From contig NW_014577238.1 of NCBI RefSeq assembly GCF_000485595.1, positions 318,890 to 372,705 on the forward strand: a DNA stretch of 53,816 bases, written 5' to 3'. Origin of the DNA: Priapulus caudatus. Its lineage: Eukaryota; Priapulida; Priapulimorpha; Priapulimorphida; Priapulidae. Each line of letters begins with the position of its first letter. Position 1 is the stretch's first letter. Of this stretch, positions 1 to 11,142 are shown one piece after another. The notes under the pieces are model-generated. The model was not told the origin of the DNA, searched no databases, and saw only the letters and a program-made list of their open reading frames with translations. The translations under genes and the position numbers were made by a program.

Positions 1-289
1 ACTTATTTTTTTTTTACTATTATTATTATTTACTACTATTATAATTTATTATAATTTTCATGTCTTTTATCTTACACAGTATTTACTCATACAAATTTTA
101 CTCATACTGATACAGTATGAGAAACAGCACAAAACATGACATGAGCAAAATGATCAAAACAAAATAAACAAGAAATTAAACAAAGGTCAACAAAAAAGCT
201 AAACAAAATTGAACAAACAAAACGGGCAGAGCTCTAATTTCATCTGTACAAAATTATGTATGAGTAATAGGTCTAATAAACAGCAGTTT

Positions 290-320
<31 letters not shown>

Positions 321-1734
321 GATATATATATATATATTACATACAGTTCATGTATAAACTGTTGACAGTAAATATCCTTGGCTCAGCAATTACAAAATTG
401 AAGCTTTTTCTACTGCGATCCTCAGTGTTGATCTTTCCATTTGATCAACTTTGTCGCTCTCCGTTTTCGATATAGTCCCTTGGACATTGAAGAATAATCT
501 TCATGAGGTTATGAGTAGTGTTTACTAGTAGTAACAGCAGCTATCATAGTAGTAACTCTACCAGTGTAGGCCCTTCGCTCCCACTAGTAGAGCTTCATAG
601 TAGTTCCTAGTACAAGGATATATCCCAAGACAAGCAACACATAACAATAAGAGTTTATAACTATTATTGATAACCCTCAACTAGGCTCTCGGCAAGATAA
701 GATAAGATAAGTTCAATAATATTAGCTCTGACAGTATAGAGTATCTGACAGTATAGACCCTTTGCTCTCGCTACTTGTATTATCTTGACTAATAATAGTG
801 TTGAGCGCAATCCAATATGCGCTATTTCAAGAGCGTGCTGCATATTCTTAAGATCGTGCAGCGAAATCTACCGATCGGATGACGGCGCGAGAAACTTGAG
901 ATTGCGTTGCGCGATCTCCCGATCAGCAGCATCCTTGCACAGTCTAAAATATAAACGCCTCTTCTACAGTCTGAAGTAGGAATTATTTGCCTGTGCAATA
1001 TAAGTCACTAAAATATTTTGTAGTATTAACTATAGACTTTTTTCTCAATAGAGTAGAAAACGTTGCAATGTTTTATTCTTGGACCGTATATGTTAGTTTG
1101 TTTCAAGTACCTGTGGAGTGTGGAGCCTTGCGCAATCTCAAATCTCGCGATTTTAACAAGTGCCGCAGAGCGACAGCGCTCATCTAACGTCTACTGCGGT
1201 GACTCTGTGGTGGAGTGGTGGGATTCTAGTAAACCCTGTTAGTCCAAATGGTGTCACATACGTGCCGAAACAGTGGAAGGCACAGGGATGGTATCAGGAA
1301 CCTTCTCAAAGGAATGTTCGTTGGGGCGTTATGAAAGTTGCCACAAGATGGCGCGTACGTTTAAGTGTCTCAAGATTAAAGATGGAAGCCTCCATTGTAC
1401 ATAGAGCAACAACTATTTGCAAGACAGAATAGGTAAGCCCTCATCCATTTACCTACGCAAGCCTACAGGCTGAAATAGAGAGCTGCCACTGTAACTAATT
1501 ATAGCAGGCAAAAACTACACATACTATCACCACCACATGCACTGGCAGTGGCCACTGGCAGTGGCATAAGTTACATGTAACACACTGACAGTACAGAATG
1601 CCATAGAAATTATACGATTTAAGGAGCATAAACCTTCTTCAACCAAATTTAGCTTTTGAAATTTCACTGTGACATTGTAGCCTCCAGGCATGTATAGATT
1701 CTACTAGCAAACCCCGCAGTCAAATTCTTTCTAC
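1..1734. other. AT-rich intergenic DNA, no gene seen
   Basis: Low-complexity A/T sequence with a (TA)n tract at about 292-337 and short gataa repeats near 698-712. The short ORFs between 785 and 1432 have no recognisable domain and no splice context. Confidence 0.6.
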
Positions 1735-2135
1735 AGTAAACAAATCCATGTTTAACCCTCCTCTTGAGGGTCAAAAGGGTATCCGACACTTACTCTTCGC
1801 ATGTCAGCCGGAAAGTACATTTCATGGTCCTTTCAATAAAGCCATAAAAATGGTAGGTCACCGCTGAATAAAAAAAGTTTTTCAGTCGCTCCGTCAGACC
1901 ATGTCCTCATAAAATGTCTAAAATCTGCCCTGTGCCCATTGACTTTGACCTGTGACCTCCAATTTCAGCACAGTGAGGCTTTTCCTACCATGATGCTATA
2001 CACCGACTATCACGAGCCTAGGTCGAGCCGTTTAGATTTGTGCCGCAATTCTGCATTTCCTCCATATACCTTAAGTTAAGGAGGAAATGTTCCCCCTTCT
2101 TTTACACCTCTTGACCTTTGACATTTGACCCCCAT
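1735..2135 (-). repeat. Dispersed repeat with alternating GGTCA motifs, minus copy
   Basis: Reverse complement of most of 5345-5945. Shared markers on the plus strand: tgtttaaccctcctcttgag, ctcttgacctttgac and the caatttc/gcacagtg segment. Truncated relative to the other copies. Confidence 0.85.
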
Positions 2136-2449
2136 CCCAGTATATGGAATCTGGTTACCCTAGGAGGCCGAAGAGGAAATGTAAGTCGACGGTGAAGGTC
2201 AAACTAAGGTCAAGGGCGGTGGTGGTTTTGGTATGCGACAGTCCTTCTCCCTAAGATGTGTAAGTATACCAAGTTTGATCGCACTAGGTCAATTAGGGGC
2301 TGAGTTAGAGAGCAGGACTTAAGTATTTTTGTTCAATTTTTTACCTTTTAATTTTTTGTAATGAGTGTAGTAAAAAAAAAAAATTTAATTTTGAAATTAA
2401 CGCTGAAATGACAGAAGTACATACTAAAGAATCAGAAAGTCAAGTGGAA

Positions 2450-2590
2450 ATTTTTTTCCCCCGCTGAGATTCGAGTTAGGAAATCGAGCTCCTACCGATT
2501 ACGCTACGGCAGCCGTGAAGAGACGCTTTATAATTCCCACGTACTCTGATGTTAATCTGTACGCACCACCATCTATATTGACGAATAGAA
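2450..2590 (-). mobile_element. tRNA-like SINE-type repeat, degenerate copy
   Basis: Reading the minus strand gives a weak A box (cgtaatcgg) and a weak B box (ctcgaatct). The flank ctgatgttaatctgtacgca through gaatagaatttt is shared with 4310-4480, which makes the two copies a family. Confidence 0.6.
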
Positions 2591-2737
2591 TTTTGACTTA
2601 ATACAATTTTTTTTTACTTTTTAACTTTTTTTAATTTTTGTCTCAGCCAGAACCACCTCCAAGACGTGGTGATTCTGAATATATCTTCAGTCACCGCGTT
2701 TGAGTGAAAAATCACGGAGAAAAGCGAGGTCAAACAA

Positions 2738-2757
2738 ACACACACACACACACAAGA
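2738..2757 (+). repeat. (CA)n microsatellite
   Basis: Short CA run, preceded by caaacaaa. Confidence 0.8.
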
Positions 2758-3120
2758 TTAGCCTCTTTATAGTAAGGATGCAGTGTGGCAAAGTAGGATG
2801 TCAGTTCTAACTGCGTAGATGCAAACCCGGATGTAGGCACGTACGCACGCGACGTGGTGCAGTGCGCCACAGGCGAGTGGCGAGGGGACACCTTTAGGCC
2901 TGTAGTGGCCTTGGGAACCCCTGATGTGACATCTCCTCGCTGGTCATATATATATGACCACACCTTGGGAGCTCTTGAGTTTCCAAGCGTGCGCACATTT
3001 ACGATTCATGTGTTAGACTACTAGATTTTGGGACTCTTGCTCATGTGTGTGTTGGGAGCAGCAATAAATTCTTGTGCGTGGATGCTCACTTTTGGACTTA
3101 TAAATTTATTTGTGTGATCG

Positions 3121-3284
3121 CATTTCCTTCAAGCGGAAATGCAACACGAACGAATTGGGTTTGGAAATTAATGCAATTATACAATTAATACGAATCAAGC
3201 AATAACACAACGCAAGGGTTAGGACAATAATACGATCACGAGCCACACACAGTCGTGTGTCTCCCGACGTATCTACACGAACTG
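3121..3284 (+). repeat. Dispersed repeat, copy 1
   Basis: Shares aagcggaaa, acacgaa, attaatacgaatcaa, ataacacaacgcaag and ctcccgacgt in order with 16293-16478. About 165 bp with small indels. Confidence 0.75.
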
Positions 3285-3310
3285 AAACTTAACGCGACTT
3301 GGTTTCACGT

Positions 3311-3555
3311 GTGAACGCGGCTAATAATAGGTTTTCAAAATCTCATAACTTTTGAAGTGAATTATCTTGCAGTATGACATTTTACACATGCTAGTCGTGA
3401 TTTATTCGTGGCGTTTCTAACAATGGGTACATTGATGTGCACACATTGCTTGCTGTTCCTTCCTTCAGACCCTGCACTAGTAACGCCGTGTATAAAGGTG
3501 CACTCCATTGTAGTCTAAGCATGTGTGGTATGTGGCTACGCATCATTATAGTGTA
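3311..3555 (+). repeat. Duplicated block, left part of copy 1
   Basis: cgtgtgaacgcggctaataa through tggctacgcatcattatag is repeated at 8780-8997 plus 9451-9495. This copy lacks the palindromic insertion found in the other and therefore shows the empty site at gtctaagcatgtgtgg (3519-3534). Confidence 0.9.
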
Positions 3556-3736
3556 CGAGTCCTCAAAACGATGTCACGCACGCATGCGCATGACATGCGA
3601 TGATGTATCGCAGAACCCCTGGTAAAAAATGGTGGAAAAATCGTAATTAGGTTCTATAGGCGTTCACGTGTAGCGTGACTAGCGTCTACCATGTTCTGCG
3701 CACTGATTCGTGATATTGTAGCTATAGAAAGCGGTA

Positions 3737-3873
3737 GTGTGTGTGCGTGTGCGTGTGCGTGTGCGTGCGTGCGTGCGTGCGTGTGGTGTGTGTGTGTGTG
3801 TGTGTGTGTGCGTGTGTGCCGTCGTGCGTTTGCTGCGTGCGTGCGTGCGTGGCGTGCGTGCGTCGCGTGCGTG

Positions 3874-3911
<38 letters not shown>
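3737..3911 (+). repeat. GT/GC-rich microsatellite
   Basis: Mixed (GTGC)n, (GT)n and (GCGTGC)n. Long ORFs read through it on both strands are artefacts of the repeat. Confidence 0.9.
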
Positions 3912-3914
<3 letters not shown>

Positions 3915-4160
3915 AATTGGGTCACTCCAGAAAAAACAGGTACGGGTACGTGTTCCTGTATTCGACGACAAGTTTTTTTTATGGTTCGCGGTCCGTGAAA
4001 GTGAACGACCTTCTAGATACCAAATGTGTACAAATTGACACACGAGTGACTCAAGCGCGTTACCATGTGGCCAGGCCAGACGCGCGCACGCACACCGTGC
4101 CCGCCCGTCTATGATGGAACGAATAAAAACATGTTTAATTTTTGTTCACTCTTGCACGAG

Positions 4161-4182
4161 TATATATATATATATATATATT
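4161..4182. repeat. (TA)n microsatellite
   Basis: About 11 TA units immediately upstream of the 4196 hairpin. Confidence 0.9.
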
Positions 4183-4195
4183 GTCCCTCTATACA

Positions 4196-4232
4196 ATCAG
4201 GAGTTAATATAGACAAATTATTAACTCCTGAT
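4196..4232. repeat. ATCAGGAGT hairpin, copy 1
   Basis: Perfect 14-bp arms ATCAGGAGTTAATA / TATTAACTCCTGAT with a 9-nt loop. Confidence 0.88.
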
Positions 4233-4309
4233 ACAATGTATATATATATATGCTAGATCCTAAATATACACAGAGCATATAAATCATATTATAATATACT
4301 AAAGAGGTA

Positions 4310-4480
4310 GGAAAAAAGGGGAAAATAAGTTCCCCAGCTGGGAATCGAACCCGGAATCCCGGTGTAGGAGACGGATGTTGTAGCGATTAGGCCACTGCGC
4401 CGTTAAGGTTATACACCATGGATTCACACGTACGTGATGTTAATCTGTACGCACCGCCATCTATTGATGAATAGAATTTT
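4310..4480 (-). mobile_element. tRNA-like SINE-type repeat
   Basis: Minus-strand 4402-4331 has an A box (tggcctaatcg) and a consensus B box (ggttcgattcc) at tRNA spacing. The acceptor arms do not pair, so it is not a working tRNA gene. The shared flank lies at 4427-4480. Confidence 0.75.
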
Positions 4481-4660
4481 TATAAATTTTTAACTTTAAC
4501 TTTTTATAAATTTTTAACTAACTTTTTTTAAATCCCAGACGTGCTGATTCTGAAAATATATTTAGTTTTCTTCTAGGCTACGGAGTTCTCTAGTTATGCG
4601 AGTCTGAACTAATTTGGCTGAACAACTTTATATATATAGATGAGAATCACGAGATTGATG

Positions 4661-5190
4661 CATGACTATACTTGTCACACATCACTTGCTGTGTCCACAA
4701 TGACCAACAAGGGTTGGTTCCGCTACGGTCGGTTTTCAAGGCTGTCTACCAGCAAGGCTGCGATGCAGCTAGGACAGTACAATAGCATTACTATGTTTTG
4801 CGGAGTGAATGGTTGAGGACTCAAATCAGTTTGCACGTAAGCAAGTTTTCCCAGCAAGGTAAAGTTTTAAAGGTAGGCAGCACTTGCTATTAAGATGCTG
4901 TCTGTTGTTTTACTTTCTGTTATGAGTGTAAACTGGTATTTAGTAATACATTGGGAAAATGATATTTTTCATATATATGAAATTGTACATAATAATACAG
5001 TGTTTAATTCCCCTGGCCAAAAAGGTCCGTGAGGTGGTAAATGTTTTTGTGATGTGTTTGCGGCATTTCGAGTCCTAGCAAAGTGGGCAGCGCATGTGCT
5101 GGCCAAGCCAGGCGGTCAGGGGGCATGTTCCCCCTGGAAATTTTTGAAAAAATGGTGCAATTTGGTGCATTCTAAGCTATTATGAAAACA
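4661..5190 (+). repeat. Duplicated block, right part of copy 1
   Basis: Matches 9507-10036 almost throughout (tgactatacttgtcacacat to gcattctaagctatt). About 1.1 kb of microsatellite and tRNA-like repeat separates it from the left part at 3311-3555, whereas copy 2 is contiguous. Confidence 0.88.
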
Positions 5191-5344
5191 TTGTATGATA
5201 TGCAGCATCCGTATCGCGATACAAACGATGCGGATGTTAAGCAGTGAATAAGGCAAGCTAAACTATGCCATACAAAACCATTTTGCTAAACCATATGGCA
5301 AGCTAAAACAAATGTAATTCCCTTTAAATCGAATTATTTCTTTT

Positions 5345-5945
5345 ATTAGCTCATCTGACATAGTCAGATGCAGCTTGTAGAATCGCATGATCGTCCGTGC
5401 GTCCGTGCGTCCGTGCGTGCGTTCGTCAACAGTTGGGCACAAATCTTACCGCTCGACGTACGGTCACGATATTCGGGACGTGGGGGGTAATCCGAAACGA
5501 GTTGGGATGTCGAAGCTGGGGGGTCAAAGGTCAAAGGTCAAGAGGTGTAAAATAAGGGGGAACATTCACTCCTTAACTTAAGGTATAGGGAGGAAATGCA
5601 GAATTGCGGCACAAATCTAAACGGCTCGACCTAGGCTCGTGATAGTCGGTGTATAGCATCATGGTAGGAAAAGCCATCACTGTGCGAAATTGGAGGTCAC
5701 AGGTCAAAGGTCAATGGGCACAGGGCAGATTTTAGACATTTTCTGAGGACATGGTCTGACGGAGCGATTGAAAACTTTTTTGTTTCAGCGGTGACCTAGC
5801 ATTTTTATGGCTTTATTGAAAGGACCATGAAATGTCCCTTCTGCTGACATGCGAAGAGTAAGTGTCGGATAACCTTTTGACCCTCAAGAGGAGGGTTAAA
5901 CATGGATTTTGTGACTGTTAACAAAGGAGTGAACTGCTTTTGCTA
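5345..5945 (+). repeat. Dispersed repeat with alternating GGTCA motifs, plus copy
   Basis: Begins agctcatctgacatagtcag and ends gaactgcttttgctattaga. Contains several aaggtcaaaggtca motifs. About 600 bp, paralogous to 19141-19690 and to the reverse copy at 1735-2135. Confidence 0.88.
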
Positions 5946-5951
5946 TTAGAG

Positions 5952-6016
5952 TCCCCTCCCCCACCCCCTCCCCTTCCCCCTCCCCCACCCTCCCCCCGCC
6001 CCTTCCCCTACCCTCC
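5952..6016 (-). repeat. Uninterrupted C-rich / G-rich tract
   Basis: About 65 bp of C4-6 runs separated by T or A. The minus strand therefore carries more than eight G3+ runs with 1-2 nt spacers, well suited to G-quadruplex formation. Confidence 0.9.
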
Positions 6017-6301
6017 ATCTGCGATAGTGGGCGTGTCCTAACAATGATGTGTACGCAACGTGCGTGTCTGCATATCTGCGCCTAACAAATGTGGTATACG
6101 CACGACTGAAATTTACGTTTATAATCGTAGCAACAGACCTCAGATGAGCCCAGACGCTCTGCGGCTCTTGTTGTATGAACTCCCCCTTTCAGTCTCAGTA
6201 TCACGTAAATATCCTCGGCTGTCGTAGAAATCTGTGTCAATATATGGGGCACATTTGTATTGCTGCCAAAATTGCTAGAACAATCAAGAGTGCCGATTGA
6301 C

Positions 6302-6527
6302 GCTGAAGGGGTCGTTGTCGTATCAGGTACTATACATATATGTACCCGAGGTACATATATCATTATGTATACACAAAGTGTACCAGACTTGTACTACAGA
6401 AGTGTACCCTAACCCTAACCCTAAAAACAGGGTACATATATGCTGAGAAGATACAGGTCTGGTATACAACATACACGTACCTCGGGTGCATATATGTAGT
6501 ACCTGATACGACAACGACCCTTTCAGC
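6302..6527. mobile_element. Palindromic TIR element A, 9-bp target duplication
   Basis: Starts GCTGAAGGGGTCGTTGTCG and ends with its near-exact reverse complement. Flanked by CCGATTGAC on both sides (6293-6301 and 6528-6536). Long arms and a 9-bp duplication fit a Mutator-like (MULE) non-autonomous element. The centre holds three CCCTAA units. Confidence 0.9.
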
Positions 6528-6809
6528 CCGATTGACAGGTGCGTGTTGTTATTGCGCACGTACTGTAGCACTGTGTATGGCACGCATGTGTGTGGAGCTG
6601 TTGATTACAGGTCCGTCTAGAGAACTCAGAACGTCTCGTTGTGTTTCAGCCATATATATATATATATATATATATAGTAACTGATTGAATACTATATATT
6701 GAGTATGGCTTTAACGTAACTCATAATACGTTTGCATTATAGAAGTATTGGAATATGTATTATAACAGTTAAATAATATTGGAATTTGACCTCATTCGTG
6801 TCCACTGAC

Positions 6810-7036
6810 GCTCATAGGGTCTATGTCCCCCAGGGTACTATCGGAGGGTACCCTGCATGGTAACTATCTGATATGGTTCGGGTTAGGGAGTAGGCGTAGG
6901 CGACTCCCTAGACTCGTTAGTGGAGTAGGCGAGGTACGGTCCGGCATATTAGATAGTACAAGGGTTCGTTCCGATATATCGAACCGTACCCATGGCACCC
7001 TCCGATAGTACCCTCGAGGACATAGACCCTCTCAGC
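6810..7036. mobile_element. Palindromic TIR element B, 9-bp target duplication
   Basis: Starts GCTCATAGGGTCTATGTCCC and ends GGACATAGACCCTCTCAGC. Flanks TCCACTGAC and TCCACTTAC form a 9-bp duplication with one mismatch. The arms include CAGGGTACTATCGGAGGGTA, as in elements C and E. Confidence 0.9.
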
Positions 7037-7495
7037 TCCACTTACTCTCTCTGTCCGTGTGTCGCGATACGTATTGTATTGTTACATTTCTAATAACTTG
7101 CTACCAAGAAAGAAATCAGTTTGGGAAACCGGATCTTGGAACGCAATTCTCAGAAACAAGTTGTTGTGAAGTGTTATAACTTTTTTCAACACCAATTGAA
7201 TAATTACGTCTTCGATAATAGCTGCGTTCACACGAGACTCCGTATTTATGAAATACGGTATTTGCGAGATACCGAATCTGAGACAAGTTCGCGACCGAGC
7301 GTTCACACGCTGATTCGCGGCTCCAGAAATGCCGTATTTGCGAGCTGCGAGCTGCTTTAGTACAATGGAAAAAAAACAATGCATCCAAGCGAACAATCAA
7401 GCGAACAATGCGAAATAAACAATCAGTGCACAGCAACTGCCGATAAAATACGTAAACTGGTCCGGGCTCGACATACTCGCATTACGCGAGTGTAA

Positions 7496-7887
7496 AGGGC
7501 CGGACACACCAGGCGATTGCATCGGGCGATGGCATCGGCCGATGGCATCGCCGTGAAATCGCCTGGTGTGTCCACTCAATCGCCGCCGATTTCATCGCCC
7601 GATGCCATCGGCCGATGCCATCGCACAGATCAAAACGTTTTGATATTATCGCCGATGCCATCGGCCGATGCCATCGCCCGATGCAATCGCCTGGTGTGTC
7701 GCGACCGGCGATAACATCGCCCGATTGTACAATTCATCAGCCAATCAGAGTTCATCAGCCAATCGCACTGCGCGCGCAAGAATCGGGCGATGCCATCGCC
7801 CGATGCAATCGCCTGGTGTGTCCACGACTGCGCGATAGAATCGGGCGATGCCATCGCCCGATGCAATCGCCTGGTGTGTCCGGCCCT
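7496..7887. mobile_element. 392-bp TIR element with TAA target duplication
   Basis: Perfect terminal inverted repeat of more than 40 bp starting AGGGCCGGACACACCAGGCG. Flanked by TAA on both sides, as in PIF/Harbinger-type elements. The interior is built from repeated GATGCCATCGCCCGATG and CGCCTGGTGTGTC subrepeats; there is no transposase. Confidence 0.88.
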
Positions 7888-8104
7888 TAACTGTCGAGCG
7901 CGGACCAGTATATAAAATACGCGGCTTCAGAAATTCGGTATTTAGCGTTCACACGAGGAAATACGCGGTCCAAGAGATTTGGAATTTCTCAAGCATGGCA
8001 AATAATTCGGCATCTGGGAAGCCGCGTATTTCAACAAATACCGAATCTATTTAGATTCCGTATTTCTTGGACCGCGCATTTTGCCTCGTGTGAATGCTAA
8101 ATAC

Positions 8105-8759
8105 CAGGGCTCGAATTAACCGACGGCACCGACGGCAATTGCCGGCGGTGCCCCTATCAATCGCCGTACTGCCCCTGAAAATCCAACCCGACCGACGGCA
8201 GTGACCTGCCTTGCCCTTTTCTGTAATTGCCGTCGGTGCCTCTGCCTCTGGCTAGACTGGTTCGCGGCCGCGACTGTTTGTCGCAGAGCGTGTACATTCT
8301 CTAGCAGAGCGTGAGGCCGGATACCAGTCTACCCGGCGGCAAAAAACAATAACGTGGTATTGCTGCCAACCGCTGCCAGTAGACGATCGATAAATAGTGC
8401 ACCTGTGTATGCCCGTGGTAGAACACGAATATTTAAATGCTGCACGCCCGGACTCGGCCCGCGTGCGATTTAAAGCGCGGGAAACGACGCTCGCGCAAGA
8501 ATGGCCAGTGATCTGTACGGTGTGTAGCTTAATTGCTAAGTGCAGTAAATTTAGAGAAATTTTAGTATAATTCATACGATGACACAAAGTTTTCCATAAC
8601 ATTAACAATGGCCTTGGTGCCCTTCTCAAATTGTGAGAGTTGCCTTGATGCCTTTTAAAATTGCCTCGGTGCCCATCCATTTTAGAGAAAATTCAAGGCA
8701 ATTTCTCACATGCCCCCAAAAAATTGCCTTGCCTCTCTTGTCGCTTAATTCGAGGCCTG
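8105..8759. mobile_element. 655-bp hAT-like non-autonomous element
   Basis: Ends CAGGGCTCGAATTAACCGAC and GTCGCTTAATTCGAGGCCTG are inverted repeats with two mismatches. 8-bp CTAAATAC duplicates lie at 8097-8104 and 8760-8767. Subterminal gccgtcggtgcc and ttgcctcggtgcc repeats are present. No long ORF with a transposase motif. Confidence 0.88.
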
Positions 8760-8779
8760 CTAAATACCGAATTCCTTGA

Positions 8780-10036
8780 TACGTGTGAACGCGGCTAATA
8801 ATAGGTTTTCAAAATCTCATAACTTTTGAAGTGAATTATCTTGCAGTATGACATTTTAAACATGCTAGTCGTGATTTATTCATGGCGTTTCTAACAATGG
8901 GTGCATTGATGTGCACACGTTGCTTACTGTTCCTTCCTTCAGACCCTGCACTAGTAACGTCGTGTATAAAGGTGCACTCCATTGTAGTCTAAGCATGGCT
9001 GATAAGGTCTATGTCCCCCAGGGTACTATCGGAGGGTACCCTCGGTACGGTTCGATATATCGGAAAGTACATCGGGGTACTATACGATATATGTCGCTGC
9101 GTACCCTGCATTGTCCCACCGTACCCTGACTTGTAACCGATGTATTTCCGATATTGTAAAACTAAAATATAAAAGCTAGCTCTTCGTTTAAAAAAAGGGA
9201 AAAGAAAAATATAGTCAAACATAGCATACATTTTTATTGGATTGCGATGTTTTGAGGTTTCTTCTATGTGATGTGGTAACTTGACAGAGTGTATGTATTA
9301 CGACATCAGTTGGCTGAAAGTCAGGGTACGGTGGGACAATGCAGGGTACGCAGCGACATATCGTATAGTACCCCGAGGTACTTTCCGATATATCGAACCC
9401 TACCCAGGGTACCCTCCGATAGTACCCTGGGGGACATAGACCCTATCAGCCTAAGCATGTGTGGTATGTGGCTACGCATCATTATAGTGTATAAGATTTA
9501 TGACTATACTTGTCACACATCACTTGCTGTGTCCACACTGATCAACAAGGGTTGGTTCCGCTACGGTCGGTTTTCAAGGCTGTCTACCAGCAAGGCTGCG
9601 ACGCAGCTAGGACAGTACAATAGCATTACTATGTTTTGCGGAGTGAATGGTTGAGGACTCAAATCAGTTTGCACGTAAGCAAGTTTTCCCAGCAAGGTAA
9701 AGTTTTAAAGGTAGGCAGCACTTGCTATTAAGATGCTGTCTGTTGTTTTACTTTCTGCTATAAGTGTAAACTGGTATTTAGTAGTATATTGGGAAAATGA
9801 TATTTTTCATATATATGAAATTGTCATATATAATACAGTGTTTAATTCCCCTGGCCAAAAAAGGTCCGTGAGGTGGTAAATGTTTTTTGTGATGTGTTTG
9901 CGCATTTCGAGGTCCTAGCAAAGTAGGCAGCGCAGGTGCTGGCCAAGCCAGGCGGTCAGGGGGCATGTTCCCCCTGGAAATTTTTGAAAAAATGGTGCAA
10001 TTTGGTGCATTCTAAGCTATTCTAAAAACATTGTAT
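8780..10036 (+). repeat. Duplicated block, copy 2 (with insertion)
   Basis: Second copy of the 3311-3555 / 4661-5190 block. It is contiguous except for a 453-bp palindromic element at 8998-9450. No coding domain recognised. Confidence 0.85.
8998..9450. mobile_element. Palindromic TIR element C, 9-bp target duplication
   Basis: Starts GCTGATAAGGTCTATGTCCC and ends GGACATAGACCCTATCAGC, flanked by exact CTAAGCATG duplicates (8989-8997 and 9451-9459). The paralogous block at 3311-3555 is the uninterrupted empty site. Confidence 0.95.
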
Positions 10037-10940
10037 GAGACTCTTGAATCTAGCTCTTTTTCAAGTTTGCAAAAGTTTCGCTATGAAGCGGTGTTTTGGA
10101 CAAATTTCTGTGTGGCAGCTGAGAATTTAAGCGAGGCTGCCCGCCTCGCTCAGGTCAATGCAGAGGAAACACTGTAATACATATCTCCTAGACCTCCTAT
10201 ATTTCCTATATGTCCTATATGTTTTATAGGCTTCTATAAAACTCCTATATTTTGACACAGCCGCCTATATTTCCTATATTTTGTGTGGCTGGCAATTTTT
10301 GGGTAACTTGTTAGGGGGAGAGATCATCTATTATGGCCGACTGAGTCTCTTGTATAGACAGATGTTGGACTTTCATTGCCAACTTCCAAGATCTCTTTGC
10401 AAAGTCATCTCTTTGTAACATTTGCAACTTTGCAACATTTGCAAGTGCATCTCTTTAAAAAGTCTATATCCTATTCCTGCAGACTGAGTATCTCTGAATT
10501 GTTTCAACTTAGAAACCTTCCAGGAGCCAAGGTTGTATGATTAATGTGTGCACAGCTTCTGCTCAATTCCTGAAAATGCCTATATTTCTCCTATATTTTG
10601 AAGGATATCTGATAACCTTCTATATTTCCTATATTTTTGTCTCATCAAGTGGGTAGGAGATGATAATAGCATGAACATATGTATCCTCAAAATACGTATG
10701 TTTATTGTAATAGTAGTACTCAGGATCATGAGATAAATTAAGGTGAGACTGAGTAGGAATATTAGTATGTTTCTGTTGAAACCATGATTTTAGCATTTTT
10801 TATCTAACCAATTGTTTATCAGTGCATGGTGTACTTGGCTCTCGGTAAAACATGTGCCAAAGTCACAAGTACTGCAGTCAGGGTACGTCTGGCTCGTTTT
10901 GTATAGTTACGGGGTGCGGTGAATTGGAGAGTGGCAAGCA
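10037..10940. other. Unique AT-rich DNA, no gene seen
   Basis: Contains clustered cctatatttcctatatt motifs at about 10190-10290 and 10560-10640. Nothing else recognised. Confidence 0.5.
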
Positions 10941-10993
10941 TACGCACGCACACACGCACGCACGCACGCACACGCACATAGACAGACATGCAG

Positions 10994-11035
<42 letters not shown>

Positions 11036-11142
11036 GCACACACGCACGCACGCACGCACGCACACACAGACACACACACACACACGCGCGCGCACACACA
11101 CAAACACACACACCCACACACATACACACACACACACACACA
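10941..11142 (+). repeat. (CACG)/(CA)n microsatellite
   Basis: About 200 bp of CACGCACG units grading into CACACA. Confidence 0.9.

Larger units (their letters stand above)
7217..8792. mobile_element. Composite host element with nested insertions
   Basis: Outer ends AGCTGCGTTCACACG and CGTGTGAACGCGGCT are inverted repeats with one mismatch. Inside are further nnGTTCACACG and aatacggt motifs, plus the two nested elements at 7496-7887 and 8105-8759. The right end is shared with the duplicated block at 3311, so the outer limits are uncertain. Confidence 0.5.

Noticed and set aside
3654-4114. His/Thr- or Val/Cys-rich ORFs on both strands
   Set aside because: Products of the GT/CA microsatellite; the same applies at 10.8-11.8 kb, 25.2-25.7 kb and 46.9-47.2 kb.
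4331-4402. Functional tRNA gene on the minus strand
   Set aside because: A and B boxes are present, but the acceptor arms do not pair and a repeat partner exists at 2450-2590.
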